Of a DNA stretch of 64,000 nucleotides, positions 1-14,200 are shown one piece after another; positions within the stretch are counted from its first letter, which is position 1; each line of letters opens with the position of its first letter. The notes under the pieces are model-generated. The model made no database searches and had not been told where the DNA came from. It saw only the letters and a list, made by a program, of their open reading frames with translations. The DNA is from Amia ocellicauda (Eukaryota; Chordata; Actinopteri; Amiiformes; Amiidae). The stretch lies in NCBI RefSeq assembly GCF_036373705.1, contig NC_089866.1:19251501-19315500 (forward strand), written 5' to 3'. Made by a program: the position numbers and the translations under genes.

Positions 1-48
1 TCAACATTTGTACTCCTGGGTAGTAGCAGCATCTCTGAACAGACTCAC

Positions 49-2881
49 TTGTACCAGGTAGCTGTAGTGCTGTGGGTTTCTCTCCAGTCCCAGCCATCGT
101 AGGAGCTCTTCCTCACCCCCCTCCAGCAGCTGGTAAAAAATGTGGAAGTTCCTCTCTCCATGGTTCTGGTGCACCACCCGAGACTTCTCCAGCAGATAGC
201 TGAGTATGTGGCCCCCCACAGCCTCCCCCTAGAGCAAGACACCTGGGATGTGAAAGACATCTCACGCTCTACCACAACATCAAAGACCCTTCAGCAGATT
301 TACAGGAGACCTAGAAACTTAGCATAGACTTCCGGTACCTTGAAATCAAACTGGATGTCCATGTATTTCCCAAAGCGACTGGAGTTGTCGTTCCGAAGTG
401 TTTTGGCGTTACCAAAAGCCTGTCAGAAAAGTGATAGATGTCAGTAATGGGACATTCAACCACAATGTGACTGAACTCTGCGTTAGTGCTGGCAGTGAGA
501 CGGGCCTGACCTCCAGCACCGGGTTGGAGAGCAGCAGGCGGTCCCGGACGCTGTGCAGTTGCTCAGTGCTGGGGCAGCACACGGCGTAGAACTGCAGGAT
601 CTTCTTGGAGGCCTCGGTCTTCCCCGCCCCGCTCTCCCCGGAGATCAGGATGAAGTGGTTGTTGTACTCCGTCAGCATGGTGCGGTAGGCGTTGTCTGCA
701 AGGGCGTAGCTAACAAAGCAGTCACACATTTTTGGAAAGGGGTGAAAGTGGCCACAGCAATCTCTAGACCAGCGTTCCTTAGCTCTGTGACAGTCTAAAG
801 CAGGTAATAATTTACTTATGGAATTTCACTTGCACATTAATGTGGTCCCCTAGTCTAATTAGTTAATGAAATCTATGAAGCCTGCATTATCCTGGCCCCT
901 ATATCAATGTGCTGATCACCCATGGGTCTACAGTTTGTTACTCACAGGTGGGGTGGCAGCTCAAAGAAATTGACTCCCATGTAGAGATCCATCTGTTTTG
1001 GGGTGTAGATCTCCAGTTCCTTATAGGGGTTGACTGAGACCAGCATCGTACCAATGTACGTCTGAGAGAGAGAGATAATACTGTTACTGCATCTTCGGTT
1101 CTCCAAACTTCTACCCACATCACTCCATACTTGACAGAACATGCGTGAGAAAGAGAAAGAGAGAAGAGGATGAAAAAGAAAGACTTGCACTTAAAGGATG
1201 AAATATTGCGGCACACTGCACAGTCAATAATCAAGCTCCCTTTAAGATGTCATTGGCTTCGTCCCATACAGATTAGTTGGTTCATCTTTGTTTAGAAGCA
1301 GAATGCGTCTATGCATATCAATCTTTTTTTATTTTCTTTCTTAAAAGGAAGGGTGAGTCCAGGCCACACAGTGTCATGAATGGTTCATAGTCACAATTTG
1401 AAGGGCTCGAGCAGTGAGGCAGAGCTCGGTTACTCGGAGACCCAGGTGCGTTGCGGGACTCTGATGGTGTACATGAAAGGCAGGTGAAAAGGGGGATGCT
1501 TACGTAGATGAGGTTCTCTCGAAAGCGTTTGCGCAGGTTGTCGAGCACGGCAACCTCACTTGTGTAGGAGTCGAGCAGCACGAAGTCCTGGATGCCCACA
1601 CGGTCTCGGGCCGTCAGGGCGCCCTCCATGTTCAGCCGGATACCGCCTCCGCCCACCTCCTCGCTCTGCGGCCAATCACAGGACAGCGTCACTCGGCGTT
1701 TCTTTTTATAAAACTTTGACATTTGCTAGACAATAGAACAAGTAGATTGATAACTGATGTACCTTTTAATGTATTTATTTAAACAAAGAACCACGATTCA
1801 ATTAAAAAAATAAAAATAAAGACCAATGTCAGCAAAATCCTGTCCTGTACTAGATTCAAATAAAATCCCTTCACTGTTTCTACCTGCAGCTCTTCTCCCT
1901 GCACTGGGTCCACTATGCTTTTCTGAAAAAATAACACAATAAAACCTAAATCCTGGCTAAAGTAACTTTTGTAAATGAAACTTTAAACAAAAACAGTACA
2001 ACCAGAGGGAGTTGGAGTTGTTCACCTGTTGGTTAAAATCTTTTAAAACCTGCAACAGTAGAAATATTTTTGTGCTAAATATCAAATATTATTTAATCAT
2101 ACAGTCTACATTATCAATTTAGTTTAAGTTAAAAACTAATACTTGTTAAATGTGCATGCCTAAGTAATATTTTAACATCCAGGGACATTTTACAGGAATT
2201 CAAAATGCTGTAATAGAAGACGATTAGCTTTTTACACACATGGCATTCATAATAGAAGTATGTATACAAATAAACTTAGTCTCTATTAGTCTAGGGCTCA
2301 ACTCGGACAGTCTCTATTGCCAGTTCGTTACGTCTTTGCTTCCCAACCACATATCACTATGGGACACGTCGCAAAAAATCTCACATCAACCGACATTATG
2401 CAGCAAACTTTACAGGCTTTCCGGAGTTGGTCGATCACAGAAATGTGTTTCGGTGGGTCTGTAATTGAAACGGGTGAGGAGCACAGCTGTCGATGTGTCG
2501 CTGCTAGAAATACGCGTCTTCACTGGGAATCAGCGGTTTCTGCCGATGTAGGAGTTTCTAGGTGAATGCAAGTCTCCTGTTGTGACGCCCGAATTCATCA
2601 ATAACACCTCCATCAATTAAAAAGGTCCTTAATTATGTACCGGTGCGCTACCCTTCACAGAGGAGCGCAAATGTGTTTTGAGTAGTTTAGCGCACTCAGT
2701 GATCGCTGCCTCGTCACTGTGGTAATTTCCAGAACTGGATCGGTACTGAACACACTTTCTCACCACAAGGACAGAAGATACCAACATTTCCCTACACGAG
2801 AACCTGGATAAAATGTCCAGTATAAATGAGTAGAGAAATTAGAAATATGTATTTTAATTCATAAAGTACCTCGGCGACCAT
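49..2881 (-). CDS. myo1h: Unconventional myosin-Ih, 5' part (partial, runs off left edge)
   Basis: This is the N-terminal part of a class I myosin motor, an actin-dependent membrane-associated ATPase. Seven coding exons are visible in transcript order: 2870-2881, 1884-1922, 1504-1665, 946-1061, 511-709, 339-419 and 49-228. They sum to 789 nt (263 codons) with consistent phases and GT-AG borders. The P-loop GESGAGKT lies in 511-709, and the switch I segment ([10 protein letters not shown]) in 339-419. The exon at 49-228 carries the conserved [16 protein letters not shown] stretch. The core resembles both MYO1C and MYO1H. MYO1H is preferred because the segment beginning MEGALTARD at 1629 fits and because FOXN4, ACACB and UNG follow, as in mammals. 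The remaining motor, IQ motifs and tail are outside the window. Two possible starts exist: Met1 at 2881 and Met30 at 1629. Confidence 0.9.
2870..2881 (-). CDS. myo1h: MYO1H first coding exon (12 nt, MVAE)
   Basis: On the minus strand an ATG at 2881-2879 is followed by three codons (M-V-A-E) and then a good donor, GAG|GTACTT. It joins in phase 0 to the 39-nt exon at 1884-1922 ([13 protein letters not shown]). That exon joins in phase 0 to 1504-1665, which starts 12 codons before the MEGALTARD methionine. MYO1C has a comparable N-terminal extension ahead of its MESALTARD, which makes the arrangement plausible. The assignment is inferred from splice signals and phase only. Confidence 0.55.
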
Positions 2882-3150
2882 CTTGCCGATTGTTCGTATT
2901 ATTTGGGTGTTGGACGCTGACGCCGTCGTGTTGCCTGGGTCAAACCAATACTAAGGGGGAGGTGGGGGGGTAACGTGATTATTGTGAAATGCGAGTCTGC
3001 ACCTGACCTGACTACATTTCGCATATTTACATTTCAAAATGTTTTATGCATAATGGTGAGTGACAAAAGTGTGTGTGGGGGGGAATATATAGTTTGCCCC
3101 CAGATAAATTCAAGGTGGGAGGAGAGCGTCACTCGAAAGCCCCCGCCCCC
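2882..3150 (-). promoter_or_regulatory. Probable MYO1H 5' UTR and proximal promoter
   Basis: This sequence lies directly upstream of the first MYO1H codon. It contains several CpGs near the start (2870-2935), a G-rich run around 2955-2970 and a GC box-like CCCCGCCCCC at 3141-3150. No TATA box is evident. The transcription start cannot be placed from sequence. Confidence 0.4.
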
Positions 3151-6100
3151 TGTGCCCTATGGGTCAGGCGTCTCAGTATTACTGAGTATATACACAGGTA
3201 TGGGTATGGAAATGTGTATTTGTGTTGTTTAGTTCATGCAGTCACTGAAAATAACTTGCTAGCTGGTCACACCCAATGGCACCACAATCTTCAGATTCAG
3301 TTCCCAGTTCTCTAAAACATTTTATTTCAAACCAATGCACATTTCTGAGACAGAACTCATATACAGATCTCCAAAGGAAAACTGCAATAATTTATTAACA
3401 AACGACTTCCCTATTATCTTCAGGTTGTTTTATGTTGTCCCCTCTGTAGTAGAGTGGTACCTATAGGGCTGTAGCCATGGTTTGTGCCAGAGGGCCAGAC
3501 TTGAGGGATTATCTGGTCCCGTGACGGCTGGCCTTAAGGAGACTGGGAGCTCTGAGAACCAACCCAGTCCCCAGTGTCCTGTTTCCTTCACGATTATCTG
3601 CAGATGTCAGAGCTGTCGCCACTCATGTTAAAGAATTACCTCTGTCTCGTCAGGAAAACACAATGGGGAAAACAACTCTCAGATTAGTGGCTGCTGCACA
3701 CACTTCATTCTGAAACAGAGTGAATCTGCATGTATAACTGCCTGTTAATTCAGTGGAAATCAATTTGAAGTGAGGAAATAAGTACTTGAGCTTTCCTGTA
3801 ATACCTACACTTAATTCCCATTAGTGAGTTCCTCTTTTAAATATACATAATAATAATAATAATAATAGATAACCTCTACTGAAAACAAAATACTTTGGTT
3901 GGGGTTCTAGTAAATACAACTATTCTCTCTATAAATATCTTTCACAGCTGGCAGAAATAAACACAAAAACAAATCAAGTAAGAACTGACAGAGACCTTGA
4001 CCAGACTCTGTGGAGTACGAATGATTTGGATTCGGGATTCCCTATCTAATCTCCTTCCTTGCTTCCCAGCATAGGGACAATTCATCACTTGTTGCTGGGA
4101 GAGAGGATGTACACCCCTTCCCTTTCACAAATGCTTCTGGGGCCAAAACAGCAGCACAACAGCATGATCCTGCCAGCCATTCTCCGGCCCTCTCCCTCAG
4201 ATAAACCTCAGCTCTCGCATCCTCTGCCATGCACAGCTGCAGCAGCACAGAGAGGGAGCCAAGCTGCAAAACAATTCATGAAGTGAATGAGAGCGCGACT
4301 GGCATCGCCCTACAGAGCCCTGAACAAATCCGCGAGACACAGGGCCAGATTAAATCAATCTGCACCGCACAACTGCCAGGCCCAGGTTGTCGTTCGCCGC
4401 CATCGAGTACAGAGTTTGGAATGTGTGCGTCAAAGCTGTGTGTCCGGGCTGCTCATTTCAATATGGCAGGGCTCTGGAGTTCAGCATTCTAGAATATTGA
4501 AACCATTTAAACCAGAGCCACAGCAGATAGCATTTGTGGCTCTGAACCATCTTTTTTGAACCCCTGAAACAGAGGGGTCTCTGAGTGAATACTTTTTAAA
4601 TTTGTGACTCCTTATATAAATGCTTTAAAAGTTGGAACATGTTAATAAAGTATTATCAGAGCGTTACTAACCAGGTACTAAATGACCCCAACTGATTGTT
4701 CATGACTAATGCCGTTAACAAATGCTACATTGTTCCCATTATGGTCCCACTTTATGAGTGTCTAGTTCTGCATCAGTAGGTTTACAAAAAGTGACATCTG
4801 CAACACTGTGATAGCTGTTAAAAATAGCTGTCAGCAGCTCTGACACCCGTTACACACCCCTATCTTGTTACATAATGTCTCTTTTCATTGCACAAGAGGC
4901 ATATTTTTAGCAGCCGGTGTGCATCAGTAAATTTGGGTGTGACAAGTGTGAAGCCCACTTCTCAGATCTACCCCCAAATACTCACAAAGTGCCATATTTC
5001 ATCTATAGTAAATGAGAAGTTTTCTTTTCTAGGTCCGTTTCCTCTACAACTCATTTATTTACTTTTACCTATGACTACTACCAAATATATTGTTTCTTTA
5101 ATTATTTTTAACTCAATAATTATTAACTCAATATCTGATTTTCTTCATTCAAAATTTTATATTAAAGGCATTTTTCTAGATATTATTTCCTCCTCCTTTG
5201 CCAATTGTTGAAATGAAAATGGATTAGCCTACCTTGGATGCAAGTGCTCTTCTGCTGGCCTCAGTCAGGACTGATACATTTAGAATAGCACTCAGTGAAA
5301 AAAAAAGTCCTATCTTTGACAGGAAACATTGACATATATATATATAAAAAAAAAACATCCACTTCCCACCAATAGGAAGCCATCAATATTATGCAAACAG
5401 AGAGAGGGGGGAGGAGAAAGAGAGATTTTAATATTTATGCATTATGGTACAATTGTATTTTTAGATTAAGAATAGCAATCAGACCCTGACAATCTTTAAA
5501 CGCACAGTCTTCCTGGTATGATTTTAGGACAGGAATTCCTCCACAAATCTATTCCATTGTGCCTTGAATGTGTTTGACCGATCCATGCTTCTGCCTTTCA
5601 TACGCAGGGAAGTGTAAATTACAAGAATCCCTATTTTATGATGGATCTTACTAATTTTGGATATAACACAGAGACATGAATGAGGATTGTTAAAGATGGC
5701 AGTGCTCATTTTTGGAAGTCTAAGCTAAAACAGCAGGTTCTGGACAAAGAGGTGGAAATGTTGAATCTATATGAAAGCATGTCACTTTTACTAAGACACT
5801 GCAAAGGCATCACACAGCTGCTTAGCTCAGACCCCTCAGAATCCCTCCGAGAGGCCATCAAGTCCGAACAGCACCGTATCCGACTCCTATTTTAGGAAAA
5901 CAAGATTATTTTCATCCCAGAGTCACAGGAAACACAAGCCAACCAGTTCCTATCATGAAGTGGAAGATGGTCCAAGGGCACAAGACAGGGGCTGATTCAT
6001 CCCTCTCTGGTTATTTTTCCTCAGCCTTTCCTGGCGCTCTTCCCGGGGGAGAGGAGTGAAGGCCGCGCACTGTCTTTGCTGTGCCGTCGCTCGCTGCCCC

Positions 6101-6900
6101 GCTCGGCCTCACACGTGAACCCCACCGCCACTCCGCAACATCCAACAATGGCCGCCCGCCTGCAGCCTTAACAAAGACTTCCTGCTGGACACTTCCCACT
6201 GCGCTTGACCGGAGCCAAAACAAACACTGAGATGCTGAAACAGGAAGCCCATTCTGACAAACGGGGCCTTCTAAATTACCAAATTAATGCCTCTGTGGAA
6301 CTGAAAATGTGTTTACAATACTACGCTGTTTGTTTGTTTTTGTACCGCATTGAGACAAGTGTCCCATTCATAAGAGGCCGCCTCGCTTCAGTTAAAATCC
6401 ATGACAGGAAGGGGGCAGTAGGGCACACACAATAAAAGTCGAGAGTTTGTGGTTACACACAGGACACACAGAACCAAAAGTGTAAATGTCTCACTTTGCG
6501 GAGCACTGTCCTTTGTGTCCTGCAGAGGGAGCTAGAGGCCTCTGTCATGGCCATGTCATCAAAATTGTTGTTTATATCAAAAATACTGAGTCAAAATACA
6601 ATGGTGTAAATTCCAGTGTTGTGTTTCGTCAGAAGTGGAAGAGGAGTGCAACATATTTATGAGATGAGGAAGGAATTCCCCAACCCAAAAGACACTCACA
6701 CAAACAGACAAGACTTCCAACTGTTGGCATGTCAAAATGTTAAATCTTCTTTTGACAAAATTCCCATGTCCTTTGTGACTGAGGTGTTTTTACAGGGCTG
6801 TGATCTTTGCTTTGTTGTAATTTGACTTTTATGCATATTTGGCAACTGTAAAACACACTTATTCCAAAAATACAGAACACAGAAGGTCGTAAGGTTGAAG
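3151..6900. other. Intergenic DNA, MYO1H side
   Basis: I see no exon of a known protein here. A short ATA/AAT repeat lies near 3847-3868. A GC- and CpG-rich patch lies at about 6040-6160 in otherwise AT-rich sequence and could be regulatory. Short open frames here lack conserved motifs and splice support. Confidence 0.5.
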
Positions 6901-6904
6901 TGTG

Positions 6905-7274
6905 TGTGTACGAGAGAGAGAGATAGAATGAGAAAAAGCAAGAGAGAGAGAAAGAATGAGACAGAGATGGGGGGGGAGAGAGAGAGAGAGATTCACGACT
7001 GTAAACAAAGTTATACCAAAGGAGGAGGGAGAGAAGGACTGTTTGCCCACACTGGCCAGTGCAGGCAGACTGGCACCCAGAGGGAGTGCAGCCCTGTGGG
7101 AGAGCAGCTCTGCAGATTAGAGGGGGCACAGCGAGCGAACAGTCACACCTTTGAGACGGCTGAAATCAAAAGCCGTCGCAACGGTGAGAAAAATCCCACT
7201 CCCACCCCTAGCCCCCTCCACCCAGAGCTCTGCCATACACTTCATGGCTGCCAGATTGCTAAGTGAGAAAGCCT

Positions 7275-7310
<36 letters not shown>

Positions 7311-8217
7311 GGCAGGGCAGGCATCCTTTGATTTCCAATTTTCTATGCAAAAAAAAAAGAAAAAAAAAAACACTTAAAAAGATAATCCATTGGATCAAAT
7401 TGACACAAAGCTCCCCCCCCCTCCTTTTTCTAGTAACAATTGCAGTTACTTGTGTGAAAGGCAACTTTTTTTTTGTCCCACAAAATGAGGAGGGAGGGAG
7501 AGAGAGAGCGAAAAAATTATAAAAAGGTTTAAACGCGGGCTACAATCCATTACACATATTCCCCCGCATATCCTTTCACTAATTATTCATTAGAAAACAT
7601 TTAACGTCACTGTGGATTTCACACTGTGCAGTCCGCACACAATAGAGGAGATTTGGCCTATTTAGTGAGGGAGGTGGGGGGGGTGAGGAAGGGAGGGGGC
7701 GACAGGGGGTGGGAGCGGAGGGGGGGGGTGTATTTGTCTAATCTGAGAAACTCTAAGATGAGGCCTTCTTGAGACAACGAGCAGACTAAATTGTGCAGTA
7801 ACGGTCACTGCCCCGCTGCTTACTGTGACACTCATTTGGAGAGAGGAGGGAGAACAATAGAGACTTGTTCTTAGCAACCCTGTGTTGTAATTTGGACTTC
7901 ATTACTCCGAATGCGGGCCTCATAAAAAAATAAAAAGGCAGGGGGCTCATCGCGAAGGGGTTTTCTTCCACCTGTCAGCTCCTCCGAAAAATGGGCCCCT
8001 GCCACTACCACCACCACCCCCTTCCCCCCTGCCTCCTCTGGCCACCTCTCCTCATTCTGTCCCCACTTTAAGCCAACGAGACAGGTGAACAATATCATTA
8101 AAGAAACACCATTCGAGACGTCAGAACCGATCTCACAATGGACTGTCGGGGTTCACAACTGTTGCACCCCCTTCCCCCCTTCATTCCCACATGGGAACCA
8201 GCTCCTTTTTTCCCTTT

Positions 8218-8261
<44 letters not shown>

Positions 8262-8267
8262 TTTTTA
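6905..8267. repeat. Low-complexity and microsatellite cluster
   Basis: Simple-sequence tracts are concentrated here: a GA-rich purine tract at about 6911-6993, (TA)n at 7280-7307, poly-A/T and poly-C runs at 7345-7480, a G-rich stretch at 7670-7730 and a (CTTT)n tract at about 8216-8267. Open frames across these tracts, such as poly-Ser/Phe or Lys-Glu-Arg runs, are artefacts of the repeats. Confidence 0.85.
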
Positions 8268-11200
8268 CAAGAGTGGGGGCAAGGAGAAACTCCTTTGAAA
8301 CCTTCTGTTTACTGCACGGCACATTCCGATAGTTAAAGACAGGAGAGCGGCCCTGGGCAGCTCTGGTGTGGTTTCACAGACGCGCACAGTTCGACCGCAC
8401 TAGTGTGGATTTACAGCATATTGTCTCGGTTCCCGACATCAATAGCCTCACACCACAGTTTCAAAGATTGTTTTGCACAGACTGGAGTAATCTATTCATG
8501 TTTTTGACGTATTTAATTAAAAGATACAGGAGCTTACATTTAAACCATTGAGGAGTATTTCATTATCAAAGACCCAAGCACTTGGCATTATATCAAGCCC
8601 AGGTATTGCAGATTACATTCACTTCTGAGATCTGGCCCAGGTAGCTCCCCCCCTAATTTACATTTCTAAGTATAGATGTTTTCTTTTAACATTAATCACC
8701 TAATGAAAGTTTAAAAAAAGTTGATTCTAAGTTTCACTCCAGCATTCTGCTCTCTTTCGGTTAGCACATAATAAACGGGCTTCGTAAGCACAAAACTGCA
8801 AGTGCCTCGAAGGAAGGCGACACTTCTCGGGGTCCTGGCGTGGAGATTAGGATCAGCAAATGAGGTGGAATCTGTGACAGATCTCAGGCAGCAGACCGAG
8901 GCCTGCAGTGAGCAAGGGAAGCCGAGAGTGTCTGAAGGATGCTGGACTCGGAGTGCGAGTAGCAGAAAAGGAAAATGACACTTCACAATTGGCAAAGCAC
9001 CCAACTGAAGATGCCAAAAAATCCCGAACAGGGGCAGCGCTGGAGGGCACGCTGCACTGAGAATACACAGCACATAGAAGGTGACTGGTTTATATCAGGG
9101 GCCGCCACTAGTTTTGGTTACACTGATCTTGGAAGGGTTGGGTGACTGTACCAGTACCATAAAAACAATACAAAAGATTGAAATACACATAAATACATTG
9201 ATAAGAATCATTGAGATTCCTCCAATTCCAGTCAAGCATTTTATATGTTCCATTTTAGAATAATTTGGCTGGACATTTTGGGGTTAAATAAGTACAAAAT
9301 TCCACTTCAGAACATTCAAAAGATGACAAGGGATCTGCTCTTGAGTATAGTTACACTGAGAAAAGGCTACTAAAGGTAAGTCATTACATTAACACATACG
9401 AGTGTATAAAATCTGTCATCTTAATACTTTAGCCATTTAAAAAAGTCCTATCAGTCCCACCGCCATTTGAAAATGTAGCCCAACACCGCCCCGTCTCAAT
9501 GTTTGTCTAGCCATCTCTTAGTTAATTACAAAAACTGATCTTCCGCCTTCATCTTCTTTTTCGGGTTACCTTTCAGCACATTGAAAGGCAGAGTGTGTGA
9601 CCCCGCCGAGAGAGGGCTGTTGTGACCAGAGCGCACTTTACTCCGTGCAACGACAGGCTCAGACCGGTTCCTAGAAAAAGGAAAGCCTATCTGCCTCCCT
9701 GCCCATCATCTGAGAAACCCGCTTATTGTGCTGTACTGCAGCAATCTCTTCACCGCTTAATGGGATATTGTTACTGACACACAAAGTGGCCAACTGCAAC
9801 TGTAAGAGATAGGACTCCTCTTGTGCTGAAGGTCTCCATGCAATGCAATATTGCTTTACGATCGCAGATGAAAAGGGATTTCAGAGGAGCCCACAGAAGA
9901 ATGTCTTTGATACAAGTCTTACTCATGACTGGTTTCATTTAGAGCATGTTGCTGCCTAGAAGACTTATTTTCTTAAGTAGGCATTTTGACACTGCTCCAT
10001 ATTATAATAACAGGTGTACATAAACTTGGATGTCCATTTAACCACGTCTAGTCTGTGTGGATACAGTGTGTATCAAGTGTTCAGTACAGTGTGAAAGCAA
10101 GTGTCAGCTAACAATGATACAAATGCATGCCCTTCTCATTAAAATTCCAGTGCATTACAATTCCAGAAAAAAAACAATGAAATACCTGTGTCTCCATGGT
10201 TTTGGAAGTCAGAATTTCTGTTCTTAGAATCTGATGATATCCAGATTTGTTTTTTCTTTTTTAAATTCAATGCACCTTAAAAGGAGTGCAGGTGCAGGGA
10301 GCAGTGGGAGTTTCAGTATCGCCGGTGCTGTCCCATTCTGTGGAGTCTCTTCCCGTCGGCCGCTGAATTCTCAATAGTCCCAGGTTCAGCTCTGCAGCAA
10401 CTTTACAGTTGGCAGCTCCCACTCAGGCCCCGCTACTTCACATCCTGCCCACGCTGAAGGGAAACTGGCGACCGGGCTCCTCTGTCACAGCCCACTTTAG
10501 GGAATTAGTCTATAATTTTATAGATAGCCTCCTGCTTGCTGTGCAGTGTCCTCCCTCGGCCCGACTCCTAGGGCTGTATGGGGGATTGTGAATGATTAAT
10601 GCCAGGGCGTCAGGGGGGGATCTTGTTCAGTGCTTACCTGTGTGTCCACAGCTACTCTGTGTAACACAAGGCACTGGAAACACTATCCCCCCTCATCCGC
10701 ATTATATTACTGATCTTTGATTAGACGGATACATTACCAGCTAATTACAAACCACTCGGCAATCCGGTGTAGTTTTGATATTATTTTGTTCAAGGCTCTC
10801 TGATCGCTCGCATCCTTTTCCGCACTGGTGCTTATGCCATTTACAGAGGGTGCAGGACTCCAAACAAGTAACTTGGCATAAACAACATGAACGAAGATGG
10901 ATGAGATATTGAGCTACATTGTAGATAGGCCCTTTCCTATTAATCGCAGTTTTGTGCCAGTCATGTGAATTCTTTATAGATATTGGTCTACTTGCTGCAT
11001 ATAGTGCACTGTTAAATAACTGGTTAATTCTGCAAGTTACGATGAGTGCTGGCCTGGGTAAGCCATTTATGAGAAGTTTACACATAAACCTATGGTAAAA
11101 GTTACCAACTGCATCTGAGGGGTGTGTGAACATGGTCATTACATGAAGACATTTAAAACAAAACAAAATAATATCTGTAAGCATTTCAGGGTCCCCCTTT

Positions 11201-14200
11201 TATGCACTGTTGTTATTCAAGAACAGACAGTGACGTAATTATTTATCTAATTCAGTCTCGTTAAAATTTAAAGACGAGCATGTTGTAAATACTAACAGAA
11301 GGGTTTCAGTTAACCAGCTTCCTGAGCCAGACCTCCCCACAAAAAGGTAACAATCATTTCCAACAGAGGACTACCAGGAAAACACCCAGCAATCCCTTTC
11401 TGAAATTATATATGCAGACTTTATTTGGGATAAAATAATACAAAGACAATCCTTTCTCCTCACAAATGGTACTCCTCTAGTCTGCACTTGCTCTCCAGTT
11501 TATTCATATGCTGGTGCTATCCTAATGAGAACAGACTTTAAGAAAAGGCTGAGAATAATAGAGATATTTGTACCTGGGCCTAGTGAGGGGGTTACCTGCA
11601 GTAGTAAAGGGAAGCAGGGAGGTATGTCTCCAGTCGGTGCTGCTCCAGCTGGTGTTGCTCCCCACAGCTGTCCGGAGTACCTTTGCTCTGTGATGCCTGT
11701 CCAGCCTTAACAAGCTTTATGCTACCCACTGGGCCTTGATTTAGCACGAGTCCCAGCAAATCCAATTACACAGAAGTCAGAGGGTTGATTTTCCTATTAA
11801 AAGATTTCACGCTGAGCATAGCGCTGATGATAACCCCACATCGGGGCAGTTCCCATCAGGTCTCTTTATCTATCATTTTAATGGAGGGAGGCTGCTGGAC
11901 AAGAGCCCCAATTGCTTAGTCATCAATTCCGTATCCGGCCAAACGGCAAGGTCAACGGCATTACTTCCAATAGACTTTGCCAGCCATCCCTTGGCCTGAT
12001 ACTTGTTTCTCCCGACGAGCACCTCTTTTCAGTGCGCACACCCAATAACTTAGACCAGGCCCTGACAGGTAAGGTTGTGTCCCAGTCGATCTCCCCTAAC
12101 CTCTGCCAACCGCTAGTGCACGGGTAATTCTATGTCATGGACATCATAAATGGAAATACTGAATAACAATTCCACTCTGTGGCAGCCCAAATACGCCTCA
12201 CTTTCTCCTGAATTGCAGTGCTTCATTGGATGGTGAGCTCCTTTAGAGTCAGAGGAAGGCACAGGTACAGAAATGCTGTAGGGCTGAAGAAAAGCCCATG
12301 TCCAGCTCCCTTTTATTATTCCATTTTGGACAACTATCAAATGGATTGACTACTGCCTTATCAATCTGTCTTTAATCTTTTTTTAGTCAACACTATATGT
12401 TTGTTTGATGACCTTAGCTACACACCTGTTCCTATAGTTTGCCCAAAGGCAGGGCTTCTCAACAATCATATTCCATTCATCGGGCGATAAGAGTATTATT
12501 TTTCTGAATCCGCACTTCAATTATTTTATGTCCCTTCAAACACCTCGAACCCAGAGATGAATCCACCGTGATAACCCTTTTGGGGCACTGTGGACTTTTG
12601 GAATTGGTCACAATGGGCACTTTCTCATAGCTGTCACATCGCACTCTCTCACAGCCCCTTCAAAGCAGGTCGAACAGGGGATAAACCCGAGACAACTTTC
12701 CAATGGGTTCCCAAGTATTCCTACCATTGTTTGACCTGTGAATCGGGGGAGGGGAGACACGTCTTGATCTATCTTCATTCAATCGGTGACAGCCTGTATC
12801 CTCTGACCAACACAGTCCAAGGTCATGACCGAGGTCAGAGGGGAGGTCACTCCTGTTGACCCACGTGAGTGTGTATCTCTTTAAGTAAACCAGACCTGAC
12901 CTAAATAAGAGTCGCAAAGTGTTGGGTGATGCAAAAGGTGAGAAAGTTACTCCTCAACCTCACTGAACATCCTGGGTGGCAATCAGACCAATTAATGCCT
13001 TGGCTGCGGGGATAGTGTTTTCCGTCACAGCTCACACCATATGGATATTTATTTGGATTCAATTAACAGCCTCCCCTGAACAATTGGACACACCGCTTCA
13101 TTACTGGAGGCTCAATGTGCTTCATCTAGACAGGACTGCCAAGAACATGTCAACTCGTATCAGCTTAAATTGGGAGGAGGTAGAAAGACTGAAGACATCA
13201 AATCGCAGACTAAGTTCAAGCACGTTACGTAGTGGTAGGCTGTGGTTCACTTACTTCACATTTCAGGCCTATGAAAACGTAAGTAGAACCCTGTGTTTTG
13301 CACGATTTGTCATGGCAATAAAATGGACAGATCGCACAAAACACAGGGCTTGACTCCTGCTAAAAAGTTTAAAAAACAAATCACGAGAAAGATAAGCCAT
13401 ATTGAACATTTAGGAATAAGAGGAATACAATTTGAATTGAAAGAACTTATTTTTTTTAAGCACAACTATTTATTCTATATAGCAGTGAATACCAGTGACA
13501 AATAAGGTATATTTTGAACGTGCCACAAAAATGCAATGTACATAATGGCTTCAATTAAATGTATGGCCACCCAGAATGACCACTCAACATCTAAAATCTA
13601 AACCACATAGATGAGAATCTCTTACAAAAGCAGCACTAGATCCTGTAGAGTCAAACAACCTCTCGATGGATTTTTATCATATCTATAATTACCTCAAGGC
13701 CCTATTTCTATCAGCCTGAGAGAGAGAGAGAGGAAGTACTTCTCTTGAGTGTGAACATTACCACAAAAGCCACATCAATAGAAAGTATCAATAGAAACTT
13801 ACCAGGGAGTCCATGTTCCTTTTGCTTGACAGTGCAGCAGTTGTATTGGTCGTCTGGTCGTCTAATAAATAGTCCGTGCTGGAGAAGAGAGGCTGGGGGG
13901 AACGCTGAATCAGGGCACAGCGCCTCACCTACATTCTGGATTTATAGCTATCCCACAATGCAGCTACCTCGGTAAACTGTGCACTTTGTTGCTGAAGAGA
14001 ACTGCAAGGTGTCCTATTTAGGTTTATCTGCCTCGTTCTGCCGGGCTTAGAGAGAGCATGCGACACTGCCAGGCTGTGCTTCGCGGTAGTGCACATCTAC
14101 AACATTTCAATGAATTAATACATTAAGCAAAAGAAAAATAAATAAATAAATACACCATCGTTTTTAAAAAGGTAATTTAACCACTTTAAAGTGATATTAT

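Noticed and set aside
6895..7266. 123-codon open frame rich in Arg, Glu and Lys
   Set aside because: Its composition follows from the GA-rich low-complexity tract; no conserved domain.
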